From: Mycobacterium genavense ATCC 51234
Lineage (GTDB): Bacteria; Actinomycetota; Actinomycetes; Mycobacteriales; Mycobacteriaceae
Assembly: GCF_000526915.1 (NCBI RefSeq)
Contig: NZ_JAGZ01000016.1
Span: 1 to 64,000, forward strand
Length of the DNA stretch: 64,000 bases
Direction: 5' to 3'
The position numbers were made by a program, and so were the translations under genes. The notes beneath the pieces are model-generated. The model was given only the letters and a program-made list of their open reading frames with translations, was not told where the DNA came from and made no database searches. Each line of letters begins with the position of its first letter. Position 1 is the stretch's first letter. Shown piece after piece: positions 43,365-52,726 of the stretch.

Positions 43365-45232
43365 CACGCGTGCCCCTCGGTTTCGTCGTCGAACAGCGGC
43401 CGAATTCCGCGGGCGTGCTGAATCTCGTCGTTGCTCGTCCCGGCGGCCACCATCGGCCACACCTGCGCATCGGCGCCGACGATGAAGTCGATCACGACGG
43501 GGCGATCGTTGATCGCGCGCGCCGCCTTGATCGCCTCGATCACGTCTTCCTCACGCTCACAACGTATTCCGACACAACCCAACGCCTCGGCCAGCTTCAC
43601 GAAGTCCGGAATGCGGTGGGAGTGCGTGGCCAGGTCGGTCTGCGAGTAGCGCTCCTCGTAGAACAGGCTCTGCCACTGCCGCACCATGCCCAGGTTGCCG
43701 TTGTTGATCAGCGCGACCTTGATCGGTATGCCCTCGATCGCGCAGGTGGCCAACTCCTGGTTGGTCATCTGGAAGCAGCCGTCGCCGTCGATCGCCCAGA
43801 CCTCGGCCTCGGGGCGAGCGACCTTGGCGCCCATGGCCGCCGGGATCGCGAACCCCATGGTGCCCAGCCCGCCGGAGTTGAGCCAGGTCCGCGGGTTCTC
43901 GTACGAGATGAACTGGGCCGCCCACATCTGGTGCTGACCGACGCCGGCGACGTAGACCGCCTCGGGCCCGGCGATCTTGCCGAGCTGCTCGATCACGTAC
44001 TCCGGGCTCAGGCTGCCGTCACTTTGCGGGCCGTAGCTCAGCGGATAGGTGGACTGCACCTCGTCCAGGTAGGCCCACCAGGCGGTCATGTCGATCTTGC
44101 CCGGGGTTTCGTACTGGCGCAGCATCGCGATCAGGTCGGTAATCACGGCCTTGACGTCGCCGACGATCGGCACATCGCCGGCCCGGTTCTTGCCGATCTC
44201 GGCCGGGTCGATGTCGGCGTGGATGACCTTCGCCTCGGGCGCAAAGGAATCGAGCTTTCCGGTCACCCGGTCGTCGAAACGGGTGCCCAGCGCGATCAGC
44301 AGGTCGCTGCGTTGCAACGCCGCCACCGCGGCGACGGTGCCGTGCATGCCCGGCATGCCCAGGTTCTGCCGGTGGCTGTCGGGGAACGCGCCCCGGGCCA
44401 TCAGCGTGGTGACCACCGGGATCCCGGTCAGCTCAGCCAAATCCCGCAGTTGCTCGGTCGCCTCGCCACGGATGACGCCGCCGCCGACATACAGCACCGG
44501 TTTGTGCGCCCGCGCGATCAGCTTGGCGGCCTCGCGGACCTGCCGGCTGTGCGGCTTGATGTTCGGCTTGTAGCCCGGCAGATCCATATTCGGCGGCCAG
44601 CTGAAGGTGCACTGGCCCTGCAGCACGTCCTTGGGGATGTCGACCAGCACCGCGCCGGGACGGCCCGAGGCGGCGATGTGGAAGGCCTCGGCCAGCACCC
44701 GCGGGATCTCGTCACCGGAGCGGACCAGGAAGTTGTGCTTGGTGATCGGCATTGTGATGCCCGAGATGTCGGCTTCCTGGAAGGCGTCGGTCCCGATCAG
44801 CGACCGCCCCACCTGCCCGGTGACGGCGACGACGGGGATCGAGTCCATCTGCGCATCCGCCAGGGGGGTCACCAGATTGGTGGCACCCGGGCCCGACGTG
44901 GCCATCATGACGCCTACTTTGCCGGTGGCGTGCGCGTAGCCGCTTGCCGCGTGACCGGCGCCCTGCTCGTGCCGAACCAGCACGTGCCGCAGCTTTTTCG
45001 AGTCGAACAGCGGGTCGTAGACCGGCAGCACGGCACCGCCCGGGATCCCGAAGATGACCTCCACGTCGAGTTCCTCGAGCGACCGGATTACCGACTGAGC
45101 ACCGGTAAGTTGTTGCGGTGCAACATGTTTGGCTTGATTGGCCGGAACTTTTGCGGCGTCTTCCGCGGCGCCCGGCGCCCAGTTGTCGCCGTTGTGCGAC
45201 TTGGGTGTCTGTGACCTGGTGGGTGCGCTCAC
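43364..45232 (-). CDS. ilvB: Acetolactate synthase catalytic subunit
   Basis: Thiamine-diphosphate enzyme that condenses pyruvate with pyruvate or 2-oxobutyrate, first step of branched-chain synthesis. 622 residues. ThDP-activating Glu in [20 protein letters not shown]/central domain [17 protein letters not shown], ThDP-metal motif [21 protein letters not shown] with [18 protein letters not shown] start at 45232. A 190-base leader with an attenuator precedes it. First gene of the ilvBNC operon. Confidence 0.97.
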
Positions 45233-45286
45233 TCTGGTGATTGTCCTCTTAGTCCTGATTTGGCTGTGGAAGTTTGGTTCATACGC

Positions 45287-45323
45287 AAGAAAAACCCCCG
45301 TCAGCTCCCGCTGATCGAGGGTT
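45287..45323 (-). terminator. Intrinsic terminator of the ilvB attenuator
   Basis: On the minus strand, AACCCTCGATCAGC and GCTGACGGGGGTT form a stem over a short GGGA loop, immediately followed by TTTTTCTT. This is a textbook rho-independent terminator about 55 bases before the ilvB GTG and about 40 bases after the leader-peptide stop. It should stop transcription when branched-chain amino acids are plentiful. Confidence 0.85.
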
Positions 45324-45380
45324 GCGCGTTGGTGCCGGATCGCTTCACATGCTGAAGGAACTAGTCACGCACCAACGCGC
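45324..45380 (-). promoter_or_regulatory. Upstream hairpin of the ilvB attenuator
   Basis: A perfect 12-bp pairing: GCGCGTTGGTGC at the 3' end of the leader-peptide frame with GCACCAACGCGC 33 bases further on, abutting the terminator stem. A ribosome stalled on the Leu-Val-Val-Ile codons would change which of these hairpins can form. The exact antiterminator pairing needs folding to settle. Confidence 0.75.
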
Positions 45381-45424
45381 GGACTAATTACTACGAGCAT
45401 CCCGGGCTTTCCGGTGGTCTCCAT
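45365..45424 (-). CDS. ilvB leader peptide (19 residues)
   Basis: ATG at 45424 opens a 19-codon frame ending in TGA at 45365: METTGKPGMLVVISPRVGA. Four consecutive codons are CTC-GTA-GTA-ATT, encoding Leu-Val-Val-Ile, the end products of this pathway. Such a run just before a hairpin and terminator is the hallmark of a ribosome-mediated attenuator; leader peptides of this type have been described for actinobacterial ilvB genes. It is too short for ordinary gene calling. Confidence 0.85.
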   Translation of the reverse strand: METTGKPGMLVVISPRVGA

Positions 45425-45432
45425 AGCCTCCG

Positions 45433-45462
45433 ACGGTAGCCTTCGCACTGCTCAACCGTCAA
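45433..45462 (-). promoter_or_regulatory. Probable ilvB operon promoter
   Basis: TTGACG at 45457-45462 and TACCGT at 45433-45438 (minus strand) stand 18 bases apart, and transcription would begin close to the leader-peptide ATG at 45424. Confidence 0.5.
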
Positions 45463-45519
45463 ATCCGGTGCGGCGGGCACCAATCGTGGCCACGCACCCC
45501 GGGGTGAAATGATGCTGGG

Positions 45520-45915
45520 GTGGCTTCCGGTCCCGCTTCCCCGACACCCGCGCCCACAGTCATCAAGATCTCACCGATGGCGCACCTCGCCGTCGGATTT
45601 TTGACCCTCGGATTGCTGATCCCGGTGCTCGCCTGGCCGTTATCGACCCCACTGCTGGGAATCCCGGTGCTGTTGTCCGCATTGATCATCCGGTTGCGCA
45701 CGGTCGCCGACGACCACGGTGTGACGGTGCGCAACCTGCTCGGCAGCCGGACGGTTGGCTGGGATGACATCGATGGGCTGCGCTTCCACCGGGGTTCGTG
45801 GGCGCGCGCCGCGCTCAAGAACGGAACGGAACTGCGCTTGCCCGCGGTCACTTTCGCGACGCTTCCGCAGCTGACGGCCGCGAGTTCCGGTCGAGTGCCC
45901 AATCCCTACCGATGA
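45520..45915 (+). CDS. cfp6: CFP6-type low-molecular-weight antigen with PH domain
   Basis: 131 residues. Two hydrophobic segments lie back to back (about 22-40 and 45-60, AHLAVGFLTLGLLIPVLAW), followed by a small PH-like domain (VADDHGVTVRNLLGSRTVGWDDIDGLRF split across it). It corresponds in place to Rv3004, known as a culture-filtrate antigen. The function is not known. GTG start at 45520 (VASGPASPTP). It is divergent from ilvB and convergent with the DoxX gene, 17 bases apart. Confidence 0.88.
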   Translation: MASGPASPTPAPTVIKISPMAHLAVGFLTLGLLIPVLAWPLSTPLLGIPVLLSALIIRLRTVADDHGVTVRNLLGSRTVGWDDIDGLRFHRGSWARAALKNGTELRLPAVTFATLPQLTAASSGRVPNPYR

Positions 45916-45932
45916 GCGCCTAAACGGCCGAT

Positions 45933-46775
45933 TCAGGCGATCGGGTTGACGCCGTTGAGCAGCACCCACACGGCGACACCGGCGGCGATGCCGGCGAGCA
46001 GGGCCACAAACGACCCGATGAAAGGCCGGTGTGCCCATCCCCTGTTGGCGTCCAGGCCGTAGCGGCCGGGCCCGGACAGGACGACCGCGACGGCCATGAC
46101 GATCAGCGTGATCTGGTATTCGTGGCCCTGCGGCAGGAAAAACGCGAACGTGTGCGGTTGGGCCGACACGCTGGCCAGCAAGCCGTTGATCAGGAACGCA
46201 AGGGCCCCGGCCGCGGCCACCGGGGTGAACAACCCCAGGACCAGCAGCACGCCGGAGACGATCTCCCCGCCCACACTCACATAGGACAGGATGTCGGCAT
46301 GCTGGTAGCCGACATCGGACAGCGAGTTCTTGAAGCCGGTCAGGCCCTGACCACCCCACCAGCCGAACAGCTTCTGCAACCCGTGCGCGCCGAGCACCAT
46401 CCCGAGCCCGACCCGCAACACCAGCAAACCGAGATTCTGGGTGCCGCGCCGACCGATCGCGTACTGCCGTTCGTAATCTTCGCTCGGGTCGATCTCGGCC
46501 GGTTCGGCCGCCAAATGCCGCGGCGCCGGCTGCGGCTGCACATAGGGCAGCGGTTCCTGCTGATCGAGAACGTTGTAGGACGGCCCGACGGGGCTGACGA
46601 CCTGATTCGGGTCTTGGTAGGGGATGACGGTGGTGGTTCCGAAGTCGCCCGGATACCCGACCGGGGTCAGGTCATCTTCGGGGTCGACCAAGCGCGCTGC
46701 AGCGGGGCGTCCCGGGGCCGGCTCCGGATTTTCGCCGGGCCGCTGCCAAGACGCGTCATTCGATTGACCGGTCAC
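45933..46775 (-). CDS. DoxX family membrane protein
   Basis: 280 residues. The first 130 or so are polar, Pro-rich and probably cytoplasmic. The rest is a DoxX-type four-helix membrane domain (LGLLVLRVGLGMVLGAHGLQ, then helices around GGEIVSGVLLVLGLF, LAFLINGLLASV and TLIVMAVAVVL, plus a last C-terminal helix). In M. tuberculosis Rv3005c forms a membrane complex with SodA and SseA involved in oxidative stress. GTG at 46775 (VTGQSNDASWQRP) matches that start better than an upstream ATG at 46838. Confidence 0.9.
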   Translation of the reverse strand: MTGQSNDASWQRPGENPEPAPGRPAAARLVDPEDDLTPVGYPGDFGTTTVIPYQDPNQVVSPVGPSYNVLDQQEPLPYVQPQPAPRHLAAEPAEIDPSEDYERQYAIGRRGTQNLGLLVLRVGLGMVLGAHGLQKLFGWWGGQGLTGFKNSLSDVGYQHADILSYVSVGGEIVSGVLLVLGLFTPVAAAGALAFLINGLLASVSAQPHTFAFFLPQGHEYQITLIVMAVAVVLSGPGRYGLDANRGWAHRPFIGSFVALLAGIAAGVAVWVLLNGVNPIA

Positions 46776-46995
46776 GGGTGTCAGGGTAAGGGCATTTAGT
46801 CGCGAATTGGGGATTTGAGCGGCGCTTTCGCCGTGCAATCGGCGCCTAGACCACTAAATGGGCCCGGATTTACCCGAAATGGGCTTCCCGGCGCCGCAGA
46901 AACGTAATAAATGGGCCCCGCCGCCGAGGTTTGTCCCGACGCCGCGACGGCACGGGTGTGGCGCGCCTGCCCGCCCTGTCCGTAGCCTGTCGATC

Positions 46996-48117
46996 ATGCG
47001 TTTGGGGTGGCCGGTTCGCTGCGGGCTCGCTGCGCTGTGCGCGGCGCTGCTGGTGGCGACCGGCTGCGCGCGGTTCAACGACGCCGCCTCCGCGCCCTTT
47101 ACCACCGCCCCCGAACTCAAGCCACAGCCCAGCTCGACGCCGCCCCCGCCGCCGCCGTTGCCGCCCACCCCCTTTCCCAAAGCCTGCCCCGCCCCCGGGG
47201 TGATGCAGGGGTGCCTGGAGAGCACCAGCGGCCTGATTATGGGGCCGGACAGCAAAACCGCACTGGTGGCCGAGCGCACCACCGGCGCGGTCAAGGAGAT
47301 CTCGGTCAGCGCCGAGCCGAAGGTCAAGCTGGTCATCCCGGTCGACGGGTCCGGGGACGGCGGCCTGATGGATATCGTGCTGTCGCCGACCTACTCCCAA
47401 GACCGCCTGATGTACGCCTACATCAGCACGCCGACCGATAACCGGGTCATCCGCATCGCCGACGGCGATATCCCCAAGGACATCCTGACCGGGATTCCCA
47501 AGGGCGCCGGCGGGAACACCGGTGCGCTGCTGTTCACCAGCCCGACCACGCTGCTGGTGCTGACCGGTGATGCGGGTAACCCGGCGATGGCCGCGGATCC
47601 GAAATCGTTGGCCGGCAAGGTGCTGCGCATCGAGCAGCCGACCACCATCGGTCAGACGCCGCCGACGACCGCACTGTCGGGTGTCGGCTCGGGCGGCGGA
47701 TTGTGCGTCGACCCGGTCGACGGCTCGCTGTACGTCGCCGACCGCACCCCGACCGCGGACCGATTGCAGCGCATCACGAAAGCCTCGGAAGTCTCCACGG
47801 TGTGGACGTGGCCGGACAAGCCGGGCGTGGCCAGCTGCGCGGCAATGGACGGCACGGTGATGGTCAACTTGGTCAACACCAAATCGACGGTGGCGGTGCG
47901 GCTCGAGGCGAAATCGGGTGCGGTCACCGGTGAACCCGACGTCGTCCGCAAGGACACGCACGCCCACGCCTGGGCGCTGCGAATGTCACCCGACGGAAAC
48001 GTCTGGGGTGCCACCATCAACAAGACCGCCGGTGACGCCGAAAAGCTTGACGACGTGGTGTTTCCGCTGTTCCCGCAGGGCGGTGGCTTCCCGCGCAACA
48101 ACGACGACAAGGCCTGA
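46996..48117 (+). CDS. lppZ: Lipoprotein LppZ, beta-propeller type
   Basis: 373 residues. Signal peptide MRLGWPVRCGLAALCAALLV with lipobox VATGC, so Cys23-25 is lipidated and the protein is anchored outside the membrane. A Pro-rich linker follows (SSTPPPPPPLPPTPFPK). Then comes a domain resembling soluble glucose/sorbosone dehydrogenase propellers (GGLMDIVLSPTYSQDRLMY, GGNTGALLFTSP, SLYVADRTPTADRLQRI). ATG at 46996; an open frame to 46858 lacks a signal. Corresponds to Rv3006. No enzymatic role is proven. Confidence 0.92.
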   Translation: MRLGWPVRCGLAALCAALLVATGCARFNDAASAPFTTAPELKPQPSSTPPPPPPLPPTPFPKACPAPGVMQGCLESTSGLIMGPDSKTALVAERTTGAVKEISVSAEPKVKLVIPVDGSGDGGLMDIVLSPTYSQDRLMYAYISTPTDNRVIRIADGDIPKDILTGIPKGAGGNTGALLFTSPTTLLVLTGDAGNPAMAADPKSLAGKVLRIEQPTTIGQTPPTTALSGVGSGGGLCVDPVDGSLYVADRTPTADRLQRITKASEVSTVWTWPDKPGVASCAAMDGTVMVNLVNTKSTVAVRLEAKSGAVTGEPDVVRKDTHAHAWALRMSPDGNVWGATINKTAGDAEKLDDVVFPLFPQGGGFPRNNDDKA

Positions 48118-48127
48118 GTACCTTCAG

Positions 48128-48187
48128 CGCGAGCGTAGCCGCACGCTGGTTTTGGGGCCGGTTTTCCGGCGTGCGGTTACGCCCGCG
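48128..48187. terminator. Long stem-loop between lppZ and gatB
   Basis: Two 22-base arms (48128-48149 and 48166-48187) are complementary except for three G-T-type mismatches, around a 16-base loop. The element fills nearly the whole gap between two convergent genes. It should terminate both, and its length also resembles dispersed intergenic palindromes. Confidence 0.7.
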
Positions 48188-48204
48188 GTAACCGGGCCCG
48201 AGCG

Positions 48205-49722
48205 TCAGGCCTGCCCGCAGGCGGCCAGCACCAGCTCGCGCACCCGGGCCGCGTCGGCCTGACCGCGGGTGGCCTTCATCACCGCGCCCACGATCGCACC
48301 GGCCGCCTGCACTTTGCCGCCGCGAATCTTTTCGGCCACATCGGGATTGGCGGCCAAGGCCTCGTCGACGGCGGCCTGGGTGACCGAGTCGTCCCGTACC
48401 AGCGCCAGGCCACGGTCGGTCATCACCTGTTCGGGTTCGCCCTCTCCGGCTAGCACACCTTCGACGACCTGGCGGGCCAGCTTGTTGGACAGCTTGCCCT
48501 CGTCGACCAGTGCGATCACCGCGGCGACCTGGGCGGGAGTAATGGCCAGCTGGTCCAATTCGATGCCCGCCTCGTTTGCCTTCTGCACCAAGAAGTTTCC
48601 CCACCACGAGCGTGCCTCCTTGCTGGAGGCGCCGTGCTTGATGGTGGCGGTGACCAATTCGACCGCACCGGCGTTGACGAGGTCGCGCATCACCTCGTCG
48701 GAAACACCCCACTCTTGCTGAATCCGCTTGCGGCTCAACCAGGGAAGCTCGGGGATGGTCTGGCCCAATCGCTCGACGAGTTCGCGGCTGGGCGCGACGG
48801 GCTCCAGGTCCGGCTCGGGGAAATAGCGGTAGTCTTGTGCTGTCTCCTTGGCGCGGCCCGCGCTGGTGTAGCCGCCGGCCTCGTGAAAGTGCCTGGTTTC
48901 CTGGATGATTGAGCCGCCGGCAACCAGAACGGCGGCCTGCCGCTGCATTTCGTAGCGCACCGCGACCTCGACGCTTTTGAGCGAATTGACGTTCTTGGTC
49001 TCGGTCCGGGTGCCGAACTCGGCCGCTCCGGTCGGCTTCAGCGAGACATTGGCATCACAACGCATCGAGCCCTGGTCCATCCGGACGTCGGATACCTCCA
49101 ACGCGCGCAACAGATCTCGCAACGCCGTCACGCAAGCCCGGGCGATCTGGGGTGCGCGGGCCCCGGCTCCCTCGATGGGCTTGGTGACAATTTCGATCAG
49201 GGGCACGCCGGCGCGGTTGTAGTCGATCAGCGACGTCGTCGCGCCGTGGATGCGTCCCGTCTCGCTGCCCAGGTGAGTGAGCTTGCCGGTGTCCTCTTCC
49301 ATGTGGGCGCGTTCGATCTCGACCCGCCAGGTGGTGCCGTCGTCCAGTGGCGCGTCCAGATAGCCGTTGATGGCGATCGGCTCGTCGTACTGCGAGATCT
49401 GGTAGTTCTTCGGCATGTCCGGATAGAAGTAGTTCTTCCGGGCAAAGCGGCACCACGGCACGATCTCGCAATTCAGCGCCAGCCCGATGCGGATCGCCGA
49501 CTCCACCGCCTTCCGGTTGAGCACGGGCAGCGATCCGGGCAGCCCCAGGCACACCGGACACACCTGGGTGTTGGGCTCGGCGCCGAATGTGGTGGAGCAG
49601 CCGCAGAACATCTTGGTCGCGGTGGACAGTTCGACGTGTACTTCCAACCCGAGGACGGGATCGAAACGTGCGATGACCTCGTCGTAATCCAGCAGCTCGG
49701 CCGCTCCGGAAGTAACAGTCAT
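48205..49722 (-). CDS. gatB: Aspartyl/glutamyl-tRNA amidotransferase subunit B
   Basis: The kinase-transferase subunit of GatCAB, which converts Glu-tRNA(Gln) to Gln-tRNA(Gln). 505 residues. [21 protein letters not shown] with zinc-type cysteines, [48 protein letters not shown], and a C-terminal YqeY-like tail ([22 protein letters not shown]). ATG start at 49722. GatA and GatC are encoded 5-7 kb away, split from gatB by pfkA and an accessory insertion. Confidence 0.97.
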   Translation of the reverse strand: MTVTSGAAELLDYDEVIARFDPVLGLEVHVELSTATKMFCGCSTTFGAEPNTQVCPVCLGLPGSLPVLNRKAVESAIRIGLALNCEIVPWCRFARKNYFYPDMPKNYQISQYDEPIAINGYLDAPLDDGTTWRVEIERAHMEEDTGKLTHLGSETGRIHGATTSLIDYNRAGVPLIEIVTKPIEGAGARAPQIARACVTALRDLLRALEVSDVRMDQGSMRCDANVSLKPTGAAEFGTRTETKNVNSLKSVEVAVRYEMQRQAAVLVAGGSIIQETRHFHEAGGYTSAGRAKETAQDYRYFPEPDLEPVAPSRELVERLGQTIPELPWLSRKRIQQEWGVSDEVMRDLVNAGAVELVTATIKHGASSKEARSWWGNFLVQKANEAGIELDQLAITPAQVAAVIALVDEGKLSNKLARQVVEGVLAGEGEPEQVMTDRGLALVRDDSVTQAAVDEALAANPDVAEKIRGGKVQAAGAIVGAVMKATRGQADAARVRELVLAACGQA

Positions 49723-49771
49723 GAGGCAATCCTAATGGCGGCTCGGCCGTCGACGGCACCACCGCCCGGGC

Positions 49772-50867
49772 TCAGGACGGGCGGGATTCCCGCCCGGGCC
49801 GCATCGGCCGATCCTCTCCCACCGGCCGGCCGGCGACGATGTCGCCCAACGCGGCGGCCATTTGCAAATAGGTACGCCGGCTTTCCCGGCTCAACCGGTC
49901 CAGCCCGAGCTCCTTGCCCTCGTGCACGTGCCGATGGAAGGGCAGCACGACCGTGGCGGCGATGCGAGCCGACAGGGACTCGAATTCCTTGGTGACCACG
50001 CCGTCCAGCTTGGCCGGCTCGGTGCAGTTCATGGCAAGCACCGTCGACCCCATCAAGCGGTGATATCCGTTGTTGGACAACCACTCCAGCGTCGTCCTGG
50101 TCTTGCGCACCGCATCAATCGAGGTACCGCTGACCACCACCAGGGCTCACGCCTCGGGCAGCACGGCGTCCATCACATGAGAGTTGATCGCCCTGACACA
50201 ATCCACCAGCACCACCGAATAGTGTTTCCGCAGAATCGAAAATGCCTTGGCGATGTCCTGGCGCTCCAGCCGCCAGTCGGTGCGGCCGTAGTCGGGCAAC
50301 CCGAGCACTTCCAGGCCGAAGCTGTTCATGTGAGTGTGCGCCCGTACCTGGGCGTACTGCGTCACCGAATCGCGGGCGAGCAGGTCGGCCAGGCTCAGCG
50401 GGTTGCGGCGACCATGGCGGTCTTGCCGACGCCGCCTTTGAAGTTGAGCACCGCGATCGGAAACGCACCGCCGACGACGGCCGCGGTGCGCTCCCGCAGA
50501 CTCCGTTCGTACTCGGCGTCTTTGCCCGGGCCGAGGTCGATCCCGGTCACCCGGTGAATCACCTCCCGCCAGCCGAACCTGCTCGGTTCCGCCGGCTACC
50601 GGGAGTCCAGGCCGTCGAGGGCGGTCCCGCCCACTGTCAGTTCCCGCCGGTGCGGCGAGGCGGCCCGCCGGGCCCGCGCCAGCCGGTTGGGCGTGGCCGG
50701 CCCGACCGGCCTAACCGGTGTCCGGCGCGGTTCGGGCACGGTGGCTGCCGTCGGGTCGGCTTCGGCGCGCCAGCGCGGCACCGAAGACCCAGGCGGGCCG
50801 GAATTCGACGGATACGCCGGAGCGGCGGAAAGGGCATTGACTCCGCGAACCCCTCGCGGTTACTCAT
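49772..50867 (-). pseudogene. MinD/ParA-like ATPase (EspI-like) with stops and a deletion
   Basis: A Pro/Arg-rich N-terminal part leads into RFGWREVIHRVTGIDLGPGK, then the deviant Walker A FPIAVLNFKGGVGKTAMV. This layout resembles EspI and other MinD-like proteins near type VII secretion genes. Lesions: TAG at 50596-50598 before PAEPSRFGW, and a jump near 50415 from Walker A straight to NPLSLADLLARDS in another frame. The piece missing there is the switch region with its Asp residues. There is also TGA at 50147-50149 between VLPEA and ALVVVSGTSID, where CGA is expected. The 5' end is uncertain (ATG at 50867 is possible). It cannot make an active ATPase. Confidence 0.78.
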
Positions 50868-50998
50868 GGCCGCTGGGATAGCCGTTTCGACCTGGTGGTT
50901 AAACCAGAAGCCGGGGCTTGCCGGGTGCGCTGGCTGATCGGGCGGCAAAATCGGGTGACCGTTGAGGCGGCTGCCATCCGTTATTTGCCTTCCCGGGG

Positions 50999-52622
50999 CT
51001 AGAGCCGGTGCGTTTGCCGGAGGATTCGTGCGGCGCGTTCCCCGATGATCACGCACGGCGCCATGGTGTTGGTGGCGGTGATCCGCGGCATGATCGAGCC
51101 GTCGGCCACCCGGAGATTCTCGATTCCGTAAACCTTGAGGTCACCATCGACCACGGACATCGCGTCGCGGCCCATTTTGGCGGTGCCAACCTGATGGAAA
51201 AACGTCGTTGCCGCGTCCCGAACGAACTCCTCCACTGCCACTGCGCACCGGCTTCCGGGCATGACCTCGCGTTTGACATACGGCCGCAGCGGCGCGCTGT
51301 TGGCGATTTTCCGGCACCACCGCACGCACGCCATGGCTTTGCGCACATCGTCGGGATCGGCCAAGGTGTTGTCCTCGATGCGCAGCGGGTCCGTCGGGTC
51401 GGGGCCGCCCAGCCGTACCCGGCCCCGGCTTTTCGGATGGGTGATCGCGGCATGAAAGGTTTATCCGGCGTCGGGAAGGCCGATCCGGGCCGCCGTCTCT
51501 TCGGTCGCATAGGGCACCTCCACCTGCCAGGCGAAGACGTCCGGGTGGGTGAGCCCGGACGTGGTCTCGCCGAGCACGACGACCTCGGCGGCATTGTTGC
51601 GCGGTGGTTGGGGCTCGCGGTACTCCCAGATGCAATCGAAGGCGACGTGGTCTTGAAGGTTGCGCCACGCCGGGCAGGTGTTGGAGCACCGGAAGCCCGA
51701 CGCGGCTCAGCTCGTCTTGGTCACCCACACCGGAGAGCATCAGCACCTTGGCCGTGTTGGGCGCACCCAGCGACAGAACGACTTCGGCCTTGGCATCGAT
51801 GCGGCGAGTCGTCCCGTGATGACGAAGTTCGACGCCGACCGCCTTGCCGCCCTCGATGACGACCCGCTGCACGACCGCACGGGTGAGGAAAGTGAGGTTG
51901 GGGCGGTCCATCAGCGGGAAGGTATATGAGCGAAAGACGGACTGGCGTTGGCCGTTTCGAATACGGACATCACCCAGAGCCGCGCCCGCGGTAGCCTCCA
52001 TCAGCCCCCCATTGGCGGACGGGTACACCTTTGTGCCGGTGCCCGACGCCGCATCCAATGTCGCCAGGGCGAGCGGGTTGGGGTCGGGTGCCGGTTGCAC
52101 GAAAACCGGTCCGCCGCTTCCCCGGTACACCGGATCCGGGGCACCATGCCAGTCTTCGATGCCTCGATAGATGTCGAGGACGGATTCGTAGTTCCACACC
52201 GGATCGCCCGCTTCGGCGGCGAAATGGTTCCAGTCGTCGCGGTGGCCACGGATCCAAGCCATCACGTTGATACTCGAGCTGCCGCCGGGCACCTTGCCCA
52301 TCGAGTAGGTGATGGAGCGGTTGTTGAGGTGGGGGTTCGGCTCGCCGTGGAATCCCCAGTCGCGTTCGGACCCCAGGTTGGCGGTCCATTGACCCGGGGC
52401 GACGACCTCGGCGACGTTGTCGGTGCCGCCAGCCTCGACCAGCAGCACGTCGACGCCCGCGTGCTCGGCCAGTCTGCCCGCGACGAACGAACCCAAGGAA
52501 CCCGAACCGCACACGATGAAGTCGTAGCGCGGCTTGAGGACGGCCGTCAGTCTGGCCTAGTTCGCCGCGACACGCTCGGCGAATTTCTGGTCCTCGTCGA
52601 ATTCGTCTGCCGTGTCTTGCAT
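50999..52622 (-). pseudogene. GMC-type FAD oxidoreductase with two stops and a frameshift
   Basis: A choline dehydrogenase/alcohol oxidase-like flavoprotein. ATG at 52622 gives MQDTADEFDEDQKFAERVAAN, then TAG at 52557-52559 where CAG (Gln) is expected, then ARLTAVLKPRYDFIVCGSGS with the FAD-binding loop. The substrate domain is clear (GKVPGGSSSINVMAWIRGHR). At about 51665 the frame is lost after LQHLPGV, with NLQDHVAFDCIWEY following in another frame. TAA at 51461-51463 interrupts before TFHAAITHPKSRG. The C-terminal active-site region (FFHQVGTAKMG, ITATNTMAPCVIIGERAA) is otherwise well preserved. The lesions look recent. Confidence 0.87.
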
Positions 52623-52726
52623 CTCGCCTCCGTACCCGGGCAGTCACCTGTCACCACCCACTATTGGTCGGGCCGAGACGCAAATCTTGCACGTGCGTGC
52701 CAGGATGTTGCCGCGGTGCGCAAACG

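Noticed and set aside
43370-45214. 614-codon open frame antisense to ilvB
   Set aside because: It mirrors nearly the whole ilvB gene and has no family features; codon bias of ilvB keeps the complementary frame open.
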